Shown here in pieces: positions 18,614 through 27,383 of a stretch of DNA of 49,912 bases. A program made the position numbers and the translations under genes. Source of the DNA: Gammaproteobacteria bacterium (GTDB taxonomy: Bacteria > Pseudomonadota > Gammaproteobacteria > UBA4575). Below the pieces are notes generated by a model. The model was not told the origin of the DNA. It did no database searches and worked only from the letters and a program-made list of their open reading frames with translations. Every line of letters begins with the position of its first letter. Within the stretch, counting starts at the first letter, position 1. The stretch lies in the NCBI GenBank assembly GCA_028279275.1, contig JANQOB010000002.1, positions 328,500 through 378,411 of the forward strand, read 5' to 3'.

Positions 18614-20650
18614 TTAAGAATTATTAATCAAGCTTTGCCACTCAGGATCAGGTTCAAAACGCTTTCCATACTGATTGTGTAAGGATTCTAATGTTTCATA
18701 CAGCGCGCGTGCGCCATTGGATTCAATATAGTTAAGTGGGCCACCCAGAAACGGCGCAAAACCGGTACCAAATATAATTCCTGCATCGAGATGATCTTTA
18801 TCTTCAACAACTTTTTCCCTTAAGCACGCAACAGCTTCGTTTAGAAACCTCAGCATTAACCGATTTTGAATATAATCAATGTTTTCTGCTGATGATTTAG
18901 ATTTGGGTTTAACTTTTTTACCGTTTTTCCAAGTGTAAAATCCTTGCCCTGTTTTCCTACCAAGGTTGTCTGCTTCTACTAGGGTTTTAAAAGAATTAGG
19001 CAAATTATAATTGTAGGCTTGGCTGAGTAGTTCTCCCACATGCAATCCAATATCGAGTCCTACTGTATCGGCTAATTCAACGGGTCCCATTGGCATGCCA
19101 AATTTTTTCGCGGCTTGATCAATTGCGGCAATTGATGTGCCTGTGTCATAAAGTAGGCCGGCTTCTACCATGTAAGGCGTCAAAATGCGGTTGACTAGAA
19201 AACCGGGAGAACTTTTAGTTGGTAGAGGTAATTTGCCAATTTGTTTTGCAAAATTAATCGCTCTTTGAGAAATAACCTGATTAGTTTGTTCACCCTGAAC
19301 TATTTCAATCAGCGGCATTTTGGTGACAGGATTGAAAAAATGCAGGCCAACTAACCTTGTTGGATCGGATATAGCGTCACATAGTTGCTCGATCTCGATA
19401 CTGGATGTGTTTGTGGCAATTAAGGCGTCTTCTTTTAATTTCGGTTCGATAGAAGCATATAAATTTCGTTTTACATCTTTGTTTTCAAAAATTGCCTCGA
19501 TAACGACATCTGCTTTCGATATTCCATCACCATTAATATCCAGAATAAATCGATCCATGGCGCTTTTAATTAACAGACGTTTTTTGAGGCGTTTTTTGAA
19601 ATATTGGTGAGCACGACTTTTTGCGCGAGCTAGACTTTCAGCATTTAAATCTTGCAAGGTGACTAGTAATCCTTGCGATACACACCATGTGGCAATATCT
19701 CCACCCATGACGCCAGCACCGATAATATGCACATGATTAACTTTGTCTACATTTTCGCTTGCAAGAGATTTCAGTTCATCCTGTAATAAAAACACCCTCA
19801 CCAAATTTTTTGTCGTTTTATTGGTGCTGAGCTGCGCGACGGATTCAGCTTCTCCATGTAAAAACTCAGCCTCATCGCCATAGTTTTTTTGCCAATGTTC
19901 AATAATTGCGTAAGGAGCAGGATAATGTTCAGGCTTCGCTTTTTTAGCCACTTGTTTACGCATTTGTATTGCTACTAGTGGACGTACTAGTCTGTTATTC
20001 AATAGCTTAGATATTCGTGGTGCTTGTCGTTTTTTAGGTTTGCTTAGCAGCATTTTTTCTGCGACGTTATTTAATAAACGCTGCGGAACTGCTTCATCAA
20101 TTAAACCTACTTTTTTCGCATAACTCGTGTTAATACTACGACCTGTCAGCATCATATCCATAGCAATAAGTGGGTTCATGTATCTTAAAATTCGGACAGT
20201 GCCTCCATAGCCTGGATGTATGCCTAATCTGACTTCTGGTAGCGATAGACGTGTTTTGGGGTCTTCTAAGGCAATGCGATAATCACAGGACAATGCCATT
20301 TCCAATCCTCCACCCATACAAAATCCATTAATGACTGCTATTGTTGGGCAGGGGATGTTGTCTAATTGATTAAAAACAGATTGTCCGTATTGAACCAGCT
20401 CAAGTGCTTCTTGGTGGTTGGTAATTTTGGTAAATTCTTTAACATCGGCACCTGCAACAAAGCCTTTATCTTTCAGAGAGGTTATGGCAATACCTTCAGG
20501 AAGATTTTTTGAATAGTGTACAAGTATTTGATTTAATTCTGAGAGTACCGCGGTAGATACTACATTCGCACTCGCGCCATCAACATCCATGCCTAGCCAG
20601 ACAATTCCAGTCGGATGCTCTTCAATTTTCCAGTGCTGATATTCTTGCAT
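18614..20650 (-). CDS. fadJ: fatty acid oxidation complex alpha subunit (FadJ type)
   Basis: A 678-aa fusion carrying enoyl-CoA hydratase and 3-hydroxyacyl-CoA dehydrogenase. The hydratase domain (about 1-190) has GFCMGGGLEMALSCDYR and LPEVRLGIHPGYGG with the two catalytic glutamates. The dehydrogenase domain starts near 303 with the NAD-binding GAGVMGGDIA, and the catalytic His is in GLHFFNPVTKMPLIEIV near 433. It is slightly shorter than E. coli FadJ (714 aa). The upstream thiolase ends 6 bases before it. Gene order and the FadI-type partner favour FadJ over FadB. Confidence 0.9.
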   Translation of the reverse strand: MQEYQHWKIEEHPTGIVWLGMDVDGASANVVSTAVLSELNQILVHYSKNLPEGIAITSLKDKGFVAGADVKEFTKITNHQEALELVQYGQSVFNQLDNIPCPTIAVINGFCMGGGLEMALSCDYRIALEDPKTRLSLPEVRLGIHPGYGGTVRILRYMNPLIAMDMMLTGRSINTSYAKKVGLIDEAVPQRLLNNVAEKMLLSKPKKRQAPRISKLLNNRLVRPLVAIQMRKQVAKKAKPEHYPAPYAIIEHWQKNYGDEAEFLHGEAESVAQLSTNKTTKNLVRVFLLQDELKSLASENVDKVNHVHIIGAGVMGGDIATWCVSQGLLVTLQDLNAESLARAKSRAHQYFKKRLKKRLLIKSAMDRFILDINGDGISKADVVIEAIFENKDVKRNLYASIEPKLKEDALIATNTSSIEIEQLCDAISDPTRLVGLHFFNPVTKMPLIEIVQGEQTNQVISQRAINFAKQIGKLPLPTKSSPGFLVNRILTPYMVEAGLLYDTGTSIAAIDQAAKKFGMPMGPVELADTVGLDIGLHVGELLSQAYNYNLPNSFKTLVEADNLGRKTGQGFYTWKNGKKVKPKSKSSAENIDYIQNRLMLRFLNEAVACLREKVVEDKDHLDAGIIFGTGFAPFLGGPLNYIESNGARALYETLESLHNQYGKRFEPDPEWQSLINNS

Positions 20651-20656
20651 GTGAAC

Positions 20657-21946
20657 TTACTGCAAGTTTTCAACTAGCATTGCCCCACCTTGGCCACCGC
20701 CAATGCAAATCGTCGCAACACCCAGTTTAGATTTATTGCGTTGTAGGACATTTAAAAGATGATGGACGATTCGTGTTCCACTTGCTCCGACAGGATGCCC
20801 CATGCTGATAGCCCCTCCATCGACATTTAAGTTCTCGTGTGGCACTTCGCCAAAGGCTTTGTCTAATCCTAAATGTTCTTGACAGTACTCATTGTCTTTC
20901 CAAGCTGCCATACAAGCTAAGACTTGTGCTGCGAAAGCTTCGTTAAGTTCCCAAAATTCAATATCATTTGCAGTTAAATTATGTTCGCGCAGCATCGGTA
21001 CTGTTGAATGCACTGGGCCTAATCCCATATACCTGGGATCTAATGCTGCCCAATTTGAGGCAATTAACCTTCCCATGACATTAAGTTTGTGTTTTTTAAC
21101 TGCTTGCTCACTGGCCAGAATGATCCATGCTGCACCATCTGTAATTTGTGCACTATTTCCTGCAGTTATGTTGCCATGTTTTTTATCAAACACAGGCCTT
21201 AGTTTGGCAAGTTTTTCAATGCTGGAATCAGGGCGCACACCATCGTCTTTATCATAAGCCTTGCCTTTGTCGTCAAATACAAATTCCAATTCATTCTCAA
21301 AAATTCCATTTTCTTGTGCTTGTACTAAGCGCATGTGGCTTTCTACTGCAAACTGATCCATTTCTTCGCGAGTGATTTTAAATTTATGTGCTAGATTTTC
21401 AGCAGTTTGTCCCATTGATAATCCAACAACCGGATCTGTAAGACCTTTTAATAATCCAATCACCGGTGCAAAAAACTTCGGCCTTAATTTAGTGACAGTT
21501 TTTATTTTTTGCATGGGTGATTTAGCGCTATTCATGTCAGCTAACCAATTCACCATATGGTGATTGTAGAGAACAGGGGAGTGGCTCATGGCTTCTGTAC
21601 CACCGGCTAGTACCATGTCAGACTTACCAAGCAATATATTTGAAAATGCTGAATCTATGGCTTGCATGCCCGATGCACAATTGCGTTGTACAGTCCATGC
21701 AGGGACTTTATCGCCACAACCCAAACGCAGACTGATAACGCGGGCAATGTTTACCTCATCTGCACTGGGGCCAACGCAGCCAACAATAACTTCATCCAAT
21801 TCTTCGGGTGCAAAGGGTTGGCGCATCAGAAGCGGATTTGCAGCTTGAACTGCAAGATCAGAGGCCTGAAATGGTCCGGGTCTCCCGCGCGCTTTCAAAA
21901 ATGGAGAACGACTACCATCAACGATATATACGCTATTTGTGCTCAT
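20657..21946 (-). CDS. fadI: acetyl-CoA C-acyltransferase (FadI type)
   Basis: A 429-aa thiolase that cleaves 3-ketoacyl-CoA in the last step of beta-oxidation. The nucleophile is C90 in QRNCASGMQAID. The C-terminal active site shows NEAFAAQVL, GHPVGASGTRIV and ATICIGGGQGGAM with the second cysteine. Its length and sequence fit the longer FadI class rather than FadA (about 390 aa). It is the first gene of fadI-fadJ. The 263-base divergent spacer to bioA should hold its promoter; I looked for PsrA- or FadR-like sites and found none convincing. Confidence 0.92.
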   Translation of the reverse strand: MSTNSVYIVDGSRSPFLKARGRPGPFQASDLAVQAANPLLMRQPFAPEELDEVIVGCVGPSADEVNIARVISLRLGCGDKVPAWTVQRNCASGMQAIDSAFSNILLGKSDMVLAGGTEAMSHSPVLYNHHMVNWLADMNSAKSPMQKIKTVTKLRPKFFAPVIGLLKGLTDPVVGLSMGQTAENLAHKFKITREEMDQFAVESHMRLVQAQENGIFENELEFVFDDKGKAYDKDDGVRPDSSIEKLAKLRPVFDKKHGNITAGNSAQITDGAAWIILASEQAVKKHKLNVMGRLIASNWAALDPRYMGLGPVHSTVPMLREHNLTANDIEFWELNEAFAAQVLACMAAWKDNEYCQEHLGLDKAFGEVPHENLNVDGGAISMGHPVGASGTRIVHHLLNVLQRNKSKLGVATICIGGGQGGAMLVENLQ

Positions 21947-22209
21947 TTAAACCTCAGTGTACGTTAGGACTACATCAAGCTAAAGTTTTTACAAGTTAAA
22001 GTAGTTTCTAGCTTTAGCATCTTTATTTACATCAAATACATAAGTACATTTTTTAAGCAGTAGTTTGGTTTTTGTTTCATGTGAAGCATAAATAAAGTAG
22101 TTTTTTGTCTGTATATGACCTTAAAAATGCGATGTGACTTTCCATTATTCTCCTCGTATTTAAATAATTAAATTTATGGAAATTCTGTTCAAACAATAGG
22201 AAAAGCAAA

Positions 22210-23568
22210 TTGACTTCGTTAAAACAATCAGAAGACCTTAAAAGGCGAGATTTAGACAACATTTGGCACCCGTGTACGCAAATGAAAGATCATGAGCGTC
22301 TGCCGATGACACCAATCAAGAAAGGAAAAGGGGTGTGGTTAGAAGATTTTGATGGAAATCGGTATATCGATGCTATCAGCTCCTGGTGGGTGAATTTATT
22401 TGGTCATGCAAATGAAACGATTAGTGATTCCATCAAGCAGCAGCTCGATCAAATGGAACATGTCCTATTAGCAGGTTTTTCACATGAAGCAGTAATAAAG
22501 CTTTCTGAACAACTCGTGGACATCACACCCAAACCGCTACAGAAGTGCTTTTACGCTGATAATGGCTCTTCAGCGATAGAAGTAGCACTGAAGATGAGCT
22601 TTCATTATTGGAAAAATACGGGTAAATCGAAAAAGTGCAAATTTGTGAATTTAAGTAACTCCTATCACGGTGAAACCATTGGTGCCCTGTCTTTGGGTGA
22701 TGTAGCCCTCTATAAAGAAGTTTACGAGCCATTATTGTTAGATGTTATCACCGTACCTAGTCCGGATAGCTACAACCGCGAGCAGGGTGAGAGTGAAGCT
22801 GACTATGCCAAGCGCATGTTTGTGCATATGGAAGAGACACTAGAACAAAATCATGAAGAAGTTTGTGCCGTAGTAGTAGAGCCTCTAGTGCAATGCGCTG
22901 GGTATATGCGCATGTATGCACCGGAGTATCTCATTCTTCTTAGAGACGCTTGTGATCGATATGGGGTACATCTGATAGCAGATGAAATCGCTGTTGGCTT
23001 TGGCAGAACGGGCACCTTGTTTGCTTGTGAACAAGCAAACATCAGCCCAGATTATATGTGCCTTTCAAAAGGCTTAACCGGAGGCTATTTACCACTTTCC
23101 GTAGTACTGACAACTAATACCATATATGACGCATTTTATGACGAATATGAAAATCTCACGGCATTTCTTCACTCGCATAGCTATACCGGTAATCCACTCG
23201 GTTGTGCGGCGGCACTTGGCACACTTGAAATTTTTAATTCCCAAGATGTGATTGGCGCGAACCGTAAATTAAGCCTAGAGTTTGCTAACCAATGTAAACG
23301 TTTTGAGGACCATCCTCACATAGGCGATATACGCCAACATGGCATGATAACCGCAGTAGAAATGGTAAAAGATAAAGTCAGCAAAGAATCATATCCATGG
23401 CAAGAGCGAAGAGGATTGGAGGTTTACAAGTATGGTTTAAAAAATGGTGCGCTATTGCGGCCGTTGGGCGATGTCATTTACTTCATGCCTCCCTATGTAA
23501 TTACTGCTGAAGAAATTAAAATACTGGTGGATATCGCAGAACAAGGCATTGAAAATGCTGTTAGGTGA
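22210..23568 (+). CDS. bioA: adenosylmethionine-8-amino-7-oxononanoate aminotransferase
   Basis: A PLP class III aminotransferase of 452 aa in biotin synthesis, transferring the amino group of SAM to 7-keto-8-aminopelargonate. IWHPCTQM near the start and ISSWWVN are BioA hallmarks. The PLP lysine is K287 in LSKGLTGGYLPLS, and DEIAVGFGRTG and HSHSYTGNPLGCAAAL are conserved. TTG at 22210 is chosen: AGGA sits 8 bases upstream, a stop codon closes the frame a few codons further up, and the first internal ATG would cut into the IWHPCTQM motif. No other bio gene is nearby. Confidence 0.93.
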   Translation: MTSLKQSEDLKRRDLDNIWHPCTQMKDHERLPMTPIKKGKGVWLEDFDGNRYIDAISSWWVNLFGHANETISDSIKQQLDQMEHVLLAGFSHEAVIKLSEQLVDITPKPLQKCFYADNGSSAIEVALKMSFHYWKNTGKSKKCKFVNLSNSYHGETIGALSLGDVALYKEVYEPLLLDVITVPSPDSYNREQGESEADYAKRMFVHMEETLEQNHEEVCAVVVEPLVQCAGYMRMYAPEYLILLRDACDRYGVHLIADEIAVGFGRTGTLFACEQANISPDYMCLSKGLTGGYLPLSVVLTTNTIYDAFYDEYENLTAFLHSHSYTGNPLGCAAALGTLEIFNSQDVIGANRKLSLEFANQCKRFEDHPHIGDIRQHGMITAVEMVKDKVSKESYPWQERRGLEVYKYGLKNGALLRPLGDVIYFMPPYVITAEEIKILVDIAEQGIENAVR

Positions 23569-23603
23569 ATTAATGGATGAGGTGAACATATTAGAATTTG
23601 TTT

Positions 23604-23879
23604 ATGAAAATAATAATTAAATATCTAGCTAAACCCCAGCATAAAGATGCATTGGAAAAAGCTCTTCGTTCTATCATTGCTATAACGAGAAAAGCACATG
23701 GATGTGTACAATGCGACTTACATCCTTCACTTGATAATCGTCTTGTGTTTTTTTCCGATCAACTTTGGGATAGCGAAAAGAATTGGATGGAATATTTAGA
23801 GAGAAAGCATATGCAAGAATTTTCAATCCAAACAGAAGCGATGATTGATACTATTGATGTATGCGTGTCAGAGCATTAA
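23604..23879 (+). CDS. ABM-domain monooxygenase-like protein
   Basis: A 91-aa protein of the antibiotic biosynthesis monooxygenase (dimeric alpha/beta barrel) type: an N-terminal strand (MKIIIKYLA), a helix with KDALEKALRSII, the conserved HGCVQCDLHP turn and SEKNWMEYLERKHMQEF. Such proteins include quinone or heme monooxygenases and many small proteins of unknown activity. ATG at 23604 is preferred over the in-frame TTG two codons upstream. It follows bioA by 35 bases but has no evident link to biotin. Confidence 0.75.
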   Translation: MKIIIKYLAKPQHKDALEKALRSIIAITRKAHGCVQCDLHPSLDNRLVFFSDQLWDSEKNWMEYLERKHMQEFSIQTEAMIDTIDVCVSEH

Positions 23880-23942
23880 TTAAATTATTGCTCTCAATGC
23901 TCCTAAGAAGACATTTTTCAGAATAGGTAGAAAGGTAGAACA

Positions 23943-24341
23943 ATGAATTCAGATACAGAAGCAGTCAAAGCATATTTCGACGCATGGGATAGTCACGATT
24001 CAGACGCGATCTTAAATACGCTCACACCAGATGGTACATATAGCGATCCTATAGGCGGTGAAAATTTATCAGGTCAGGCCTATGCTGATTATGCTAATTC
24101 ACTATTCTCGGCATTTCCCGATCTGAAATTAGAGTTAATCAGTAATATTGTAGCAAGTAACGGTATGGTCGCAGCTCCCTGGTTGCTATTTGGAACACAT
24201 AAAGGCCCAGTGGGTGATTTTCAGCCCACTAATAGAGCAATTACTTTACCTGGATGTGACTTTATTACAGTTGAGAATGGTAAAGTTAAAAAGGTCAGAG
24301 GATATTTTGACCCAGAATTCTTATTTAAACAGCTTAAATAA
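23943..24341 (+). CDS. SnoaL-like (NTF2 fold) protein
   Basis: A 132-aa protein of the SnoaL-like polyketide cyclase/NTF2 superfamily: VKAYFDAWDSHDSDAILNTL at the N-terminus, GTYSDPIGGENLSG, LFSAFPDLKLEL, the H-K-G strand and a C-terminal VENGKVKKVRGYFDP. Members include cyclases, isomerases, hydrolases and ligand-binding proteins, so the reaction cannot be read from the sequence. It has a good ribosome-binding site (AGAAAGGTAGAAC before ATG) and follows the ABM gene by 63 bases. The pair could act together on a small organic substrate; this is inference. Confidence 0.8.
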   Translation: MNSDTEAVKAYFDAWDSHDSDAILNTLTPDGTYSDPIGGENLSGQAYADYANSLFSAFPDLKLELISNIVASNGMVAAPWLLFGTHKGPVGDFQPTNRAITLPGCDFITVENGKVKKVRGYFDPEFLFKQLK

Positions 24342-24585
24342 TAATAAATTTATTAACTATGTTTGATTCTGGTCGAGAGAAATTCGCTTCATGCAAGTTT
24401 TGCACATCCGACGTCTACAGCGGTCAAAGCCGGCATTCATTAATTAATTGAACCTATAAAACTATATTGACACAGGAATGTCAGACAGAAAATTTGAGTA
24501 ATATAGAAATGTCTTCCAGATATAGAAACGAAGGACGAGAGGTTTAAAGTAGTAGAAATTAAATAATAATTAAAAAGAGGTTGCT

Positions 24586-25446
24586 ATGAAAAGAGATACA
24601 ATATTAATGGGAGCTGCCAATTTTGGTCCAGGTGCCGTAACGATCTGGGATGGCTTCAGAGCATGGTTCAATAAGAAGGGGCTTCCTTTCGAATATATCT
24701 TGTATAACACCTATGATCGTCAGATCTCAGAACTTTTACTGGGCCATATCGATGTCGCGTGGAACGACCCTGGAGGATGGATTCGTAGTCAGCGGACAGC
24801 AGAAGCAGAGGGCAGGAAAGCTGAGGCTCTTGTTATGCGTGACGCTGATTTCGATGTTACTAGTGTTCTCGCGGTTCGTTCTGACAGTGAATTCCAAAGT
24901 CTTGCTGACCTCAAAGGTGCGACTATTGCTGTAGGCAACCCCGATTCAGTTGAATCAACGATGCTTCCTGTATTTGCAATGAAGGAAGCAGGTTTGGAAC
25001 CTGGAAAAGACTACAAACTCTTAGTATGTGGGTCGTCAGATAACGGATATCGTCCATGGATTATGGACGGCGAGGCAGCGGCGGCTAAAGCAGTAGTCGA
25101 AGGTAAGGCTGATGCTGCAGGTCTATCAGAGGCTAACTATCAAGGATTTGGCAATGACGGTACATTTTCCGCTGATGACATGCGAGTACTAGAGTTCACA
25201 CCAAAATATGATCATTGTAATTTGACTTACCTTGAGTCGCCCAACTCGGCACCTAGGGAACTGATCGATCGCATGACGGAACTCTTTCTTGAGATGTCCT
25301 ACGATGATCCTGAATTGCAACCCTTTATGGAATTAGAATATGTCAAGCAGTGGAAACCTGGACGCACAACGCATTATGAGTCCATTGATCGAGCTTGGGA
25401 TTTCACCGAGTCATTAGCAGGGGATATTTTGAAACCAGGTGTATAA
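24586..25446 (+). CDS. PhnD-like substrate-binding protein without signal peptide
   Basis: A 286-aa protein of the PhnD/SsuA/TauA-type periplasmic binding fold: an N-terminal TILMGAANFGPGAV strand-loop, HIDVAWNDPGGW, VLAVRSDSEFQSLADLKGATIAVGNPDS and a hinge-crossing ADAAGLSEANY. Unlike transporter components it has no signal peptide or lipobox: it starts MKRDTILMG directly with the first strand, and AGAGG precedes this ATG. No permease or ATPase gene is adjacent. By eye its codon use is more G+C-rich than the surrounding genes. A cytoplasmic ligand-binding or enzymatic role is possible but unproven. Confidence 0.72.
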   Translation: MKRDTILMGAANFGPGAVTIWDGFRAWFNKKGLPFEYILYNTYDRQISELLLGHIDVAWNDPGGWIRSQRTAEAEGRKAEALVMRDADFDVTSVLAVRSDSEFQSLADLKGATIAVGNPDSVESTMLPVFAMKEAGLEPGKDYKLLVCGSSDNGYRPWIMDGEAAAAKAVVEGKADAAGLSEANYQGFGNDGTFSADDMRVLEFTPKYDHCNLTYLESPNSAPRELIDRMTELFLEMSYDDPELQPFMELEYVKQWKPGRTTHYESIDRAWDFTESLAGDILKPGV

Positions 25447-25554
25447 AGCAATAAAAAGCATCTAGCGCTACTAATGTTCCAAATTGAGGTAACTTCAATA
25501 CTGAGTATATGAATACCTTCAGTTGTGGTTTGAATCAAGCGCATCGCTAAATAG

Positions 25555-26658
25555 TCATCCCCAAACTTGCGATGCAGTCTCTACTAGTGTGCGCAGTTTT
25601 CTTTTTTCGTCATCGATGCCGAGTTCGTTACCTTCGATGGAAGTAGCAAATCCGCACTGAGGTGAGATGGCAAGTCGTTCCAGCGGGCAGTACTTAGATG
25701 CCTCCAGTATCCTCGATTGCAACATCTCAACACTCTCATGTCTAGGCGATTTTGTCGTGACTAGACCCAGCACTGCAATCTTGTCATCTGGAACCTTGGT
25801 TAAGGGCTCAAAAGAACCCGAACGGTCATCATCATATTCGAGCATGAGTCGATTTGCCTTAATTCCAGTGAAAATTTGGGATGCAATTTGATCGTATCCA
25901 CCTTCTACCAACCATCTACTCCCTTGATTTCCGCGACATAAGTGAAATGCAAAAGTAACACCAGGACGATTTCCGATAACGTGATTATCAAGATCTAAAC
26001 CGAAGTTCAACCATTGATCTCCGGGTTTGCCTCGTTTTGCGTAAAATTCCCGAAACTTCGGATCCAGCAATAAGGTGTAATGTGGTGCATCGATTTGAAA
26101 ATATGTGCATCCAAGGTTTACGAGTTCATCTACGTCTTCTTTCAGTAAATCTGCCACGGCACCTAGGTATTCCTCTGCATTCCGGTACGCACCTTTCGAG
26201 CGCTCGGTGTCCCAAAAGTTCGCAAACAAACTAGGGCTGGGGATAGTGATCTTCATCGTACGATCGGTTCTAGCACGCACATAGGTATACTCCTCGGTAC
26301 CCAGTGATCGCCGCCGGCGTAGGGGTTCTAATACTGCAAGTGGAGGGCGCTCGATCGATTTCTCGCCTAGATCATCGCTTTGCCAATCACCCCATAAAAA
26401 TGCATTGATGTCCCATTCACTAAAGCCACTGTAAGATTCACAAACTTGACTCTGAAACGAAAGACGGCGCATTTCACCGTCAGTGAGCACTTCCAGCCCG
26501 GCTTCTTCTTGCAGACGCACAGCGGCATCCACTGCGGCGTCCTCGATACGCTTGAATTCAGGCGGGGAGATTTTATTTTCTCTGCGCAAATGCAGCGCTT
26601 CAATTAATTCGGGAGGGCGCAATAGACTGCCAACAACATCAGCGCGTGCCTTGATCAT
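25555..26658 (-). CDS. MetE-like cobalamin-independent methyltransferase
   Basis: A 367-aa single-barrel protein resembling the C-terminal half of MetE and the archaeal or 'methionine synthase II' family. It has the start VVGSLLRP, the substrate-type EVLTDGEMRR and the zinc ligands of the family: His/Cys in FHLCRGN (about 238), Glu in LMLEYDD (about 273) and Cys in SPQCGF (about 334). Full MetE is about 750 aa, so this is the short form, which includes alkyl- and coenzyme M-type transferases. ATG at 26658 is preferred over an upstream GTG because GGAGGA lies 5 bases before it. It converges on the PhnD-like gene and shares its higher G+C. Confidence 0.8.
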   Translation of the reverse strand: MIKARADVVGSLLRPPELIEALHLRRENKISPPEFKRIEDAAVDAAVRLQEEAGLEVLTDGEMRRLSFQSQVCESYSGFSEWDINAFLWGDWQSDDLGEKSIERPPLAVLEPLRRRRSLGTEEYTYVRARTDRTMKITIPSPSLFANFWDTERSKGAYRNAEEYLGAVADLLKEDVDELVNLGCTYFQIDAPHYTLLLDPKFREFYAKRGKPGDQWLNFGLDLDNHVIGNRPGVTFAFHLCRGNQGSRWLVEGGYDQIASQIFTGIKANRLMLEYDDDRSGSFEPLTKVPDDKIAVLGLVTTKSPRHESVEMLQSRILEASKYCPLERLAISPQCGFATSIEGNELGIDDEKRKLRTLVETASQVWG

Positions 26659-26691
26659 AATTCCTCCGTTTTCGGCCACTTTATTGAGTAT

Positions 26692-26716
26692 ATGGATGTG
26701 CGAATATGAAATCCAT
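26692..26716. repeat. short inverted repeat before the MetE-like start
   Basis: ATGGAT at 26692-26697 pairs with ATCCAT at 26711-26716 (13-base loop), 33 bases upstream of the MetE-like start codon on the minus strand. It could be part of an untranslated leader; tentative. Confidence 0.35.
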
Positions 26717-26755
26717 CAAAGACGATGCAACAGATTTGAGACAGCCGAGATAAAA

Positions 26756-26839
26756 GCTTCTGCTTCGACCGCCATGCATGGCGGAAGTGCAGAAATTGCA
26801 CGACTACATGGATGTAGGAGTTAGAACGAAGCAGGAAGC
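26756..26839. repeat. nested inverted repeat, four-stem junction
   Basis: An 84-base element built of an outer stem and three inner hairpins. Outer: GCTTC-TGCTTCG (26756-26767) with CGAAGCA-g-GAAGC (26827-26839), 12 pairs and one bulged G. Inner: perfect palindrome CCGCCATGCATGGCGG (26769-26784); GTGCA/TGCAC (26787-26801, loop GAAAT); CTACAT/ATGTAG (26804-26817, loop GG). The fold is the same on either strand. It lies between two minus-strand genes, in the upstream region of the MetE-like gene. I see no other copy in the window. It could be a structured RNA, a dispersed repeat or a protein-binding DNA cruciform. Confidence 0.75.
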
Positions 26840-26895
26840 CCGAGTCGAGGAGCAAATTTCTGTCAGTCAATAGCTGTTATTCGTATAGGATATTC

Positions 26896-27258
26896 TTAGG
26901 GCACAATAGCTAGGCGTACTTTTGAACTTTGACTCTTGGCGTTTAAAATTTTTTCTAAACAATCTTCGAGTTCTTCAATGATCTCTGAATCACCATTCAG
27001 CTTTCCAGCATCTCCATTACGTATTGCAGTTATCAAAGGATTTAAAACAGATTCTAATTCGTCTGGATTAATATAGTTAGGTTCAATATCTCCACCATAT
27101 TCTTCTGCCAAAATTGAATGATCGTAGAAATCACTTAGTTTCTTAACATTTAATTGCTCTGCGAGTTTATCCAATGATTTTTCATTTACTAGGAGAAATG
27201 AATGATCCCAATCATCTTCGTCACTATCTTCGCTTAATACCCAAATAGTGTTTCCCAT
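26896..27258 (-). CDS. hypothetical acidic protein
   Basis: A 120-aa acidic soluble protein that I do not recognise. It starts MGNTIWVLSEDSDEDDWDHSF, contains LLVNEKSLDKLAEQLNVKKLSDFYD and a helical region with EIIEELEDCLEKIL. ATG at 27258 is preferred to an in-frame TTG 16 codons upstream because an AAGAG-like site precedes the ATG. The alternation of short acidic loops and helices recalls small immunity-type or DUF1877-like proteins, but I cannot support a family. No toxin gene is adjacent. Confidence 0.6.
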   Translation of the reverse strand: MGNTIWVLSEDSDEDDWDHSFLLVNEKSLDKLAEQLNVKKLSDFYDHSILAEEYGGDIEPNYINPDELESVLNPLITAIRNGDAGKLNGDSEIIEELEDCLEKILNAKSQSSKVRLAIVP

Positions 27259-27383
27259 AATTAAATTACTCTTGTATTTATAAAGATGAGAATTTTGGAT
27301 AATCAATATGTCCGCATTGGATCGTTAGTGGGCATTCACGTAAAAAGATACTGAGTTTAAAGTCACGGCACAACTCATATTCG

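Noticed and set aside
21947..22209. BirA, PsrA or FadR operator between fadI and bioA
   Set aside because: I looked for the known palindromes and found no convincing match in the 263 bases.
24360..24452. 30-codon ORF between the SnoaL-like and PhnD-like genes
   Set aside because: No ribosome-binding site and no recognisable features apart from a CxxC; probably chance.
26483..26824. 113-codon plus-strand ORF
   Set aside because: Runs antisense to the MetE-like start and through the nested inverted repeat; no ribosome-binding site or family.
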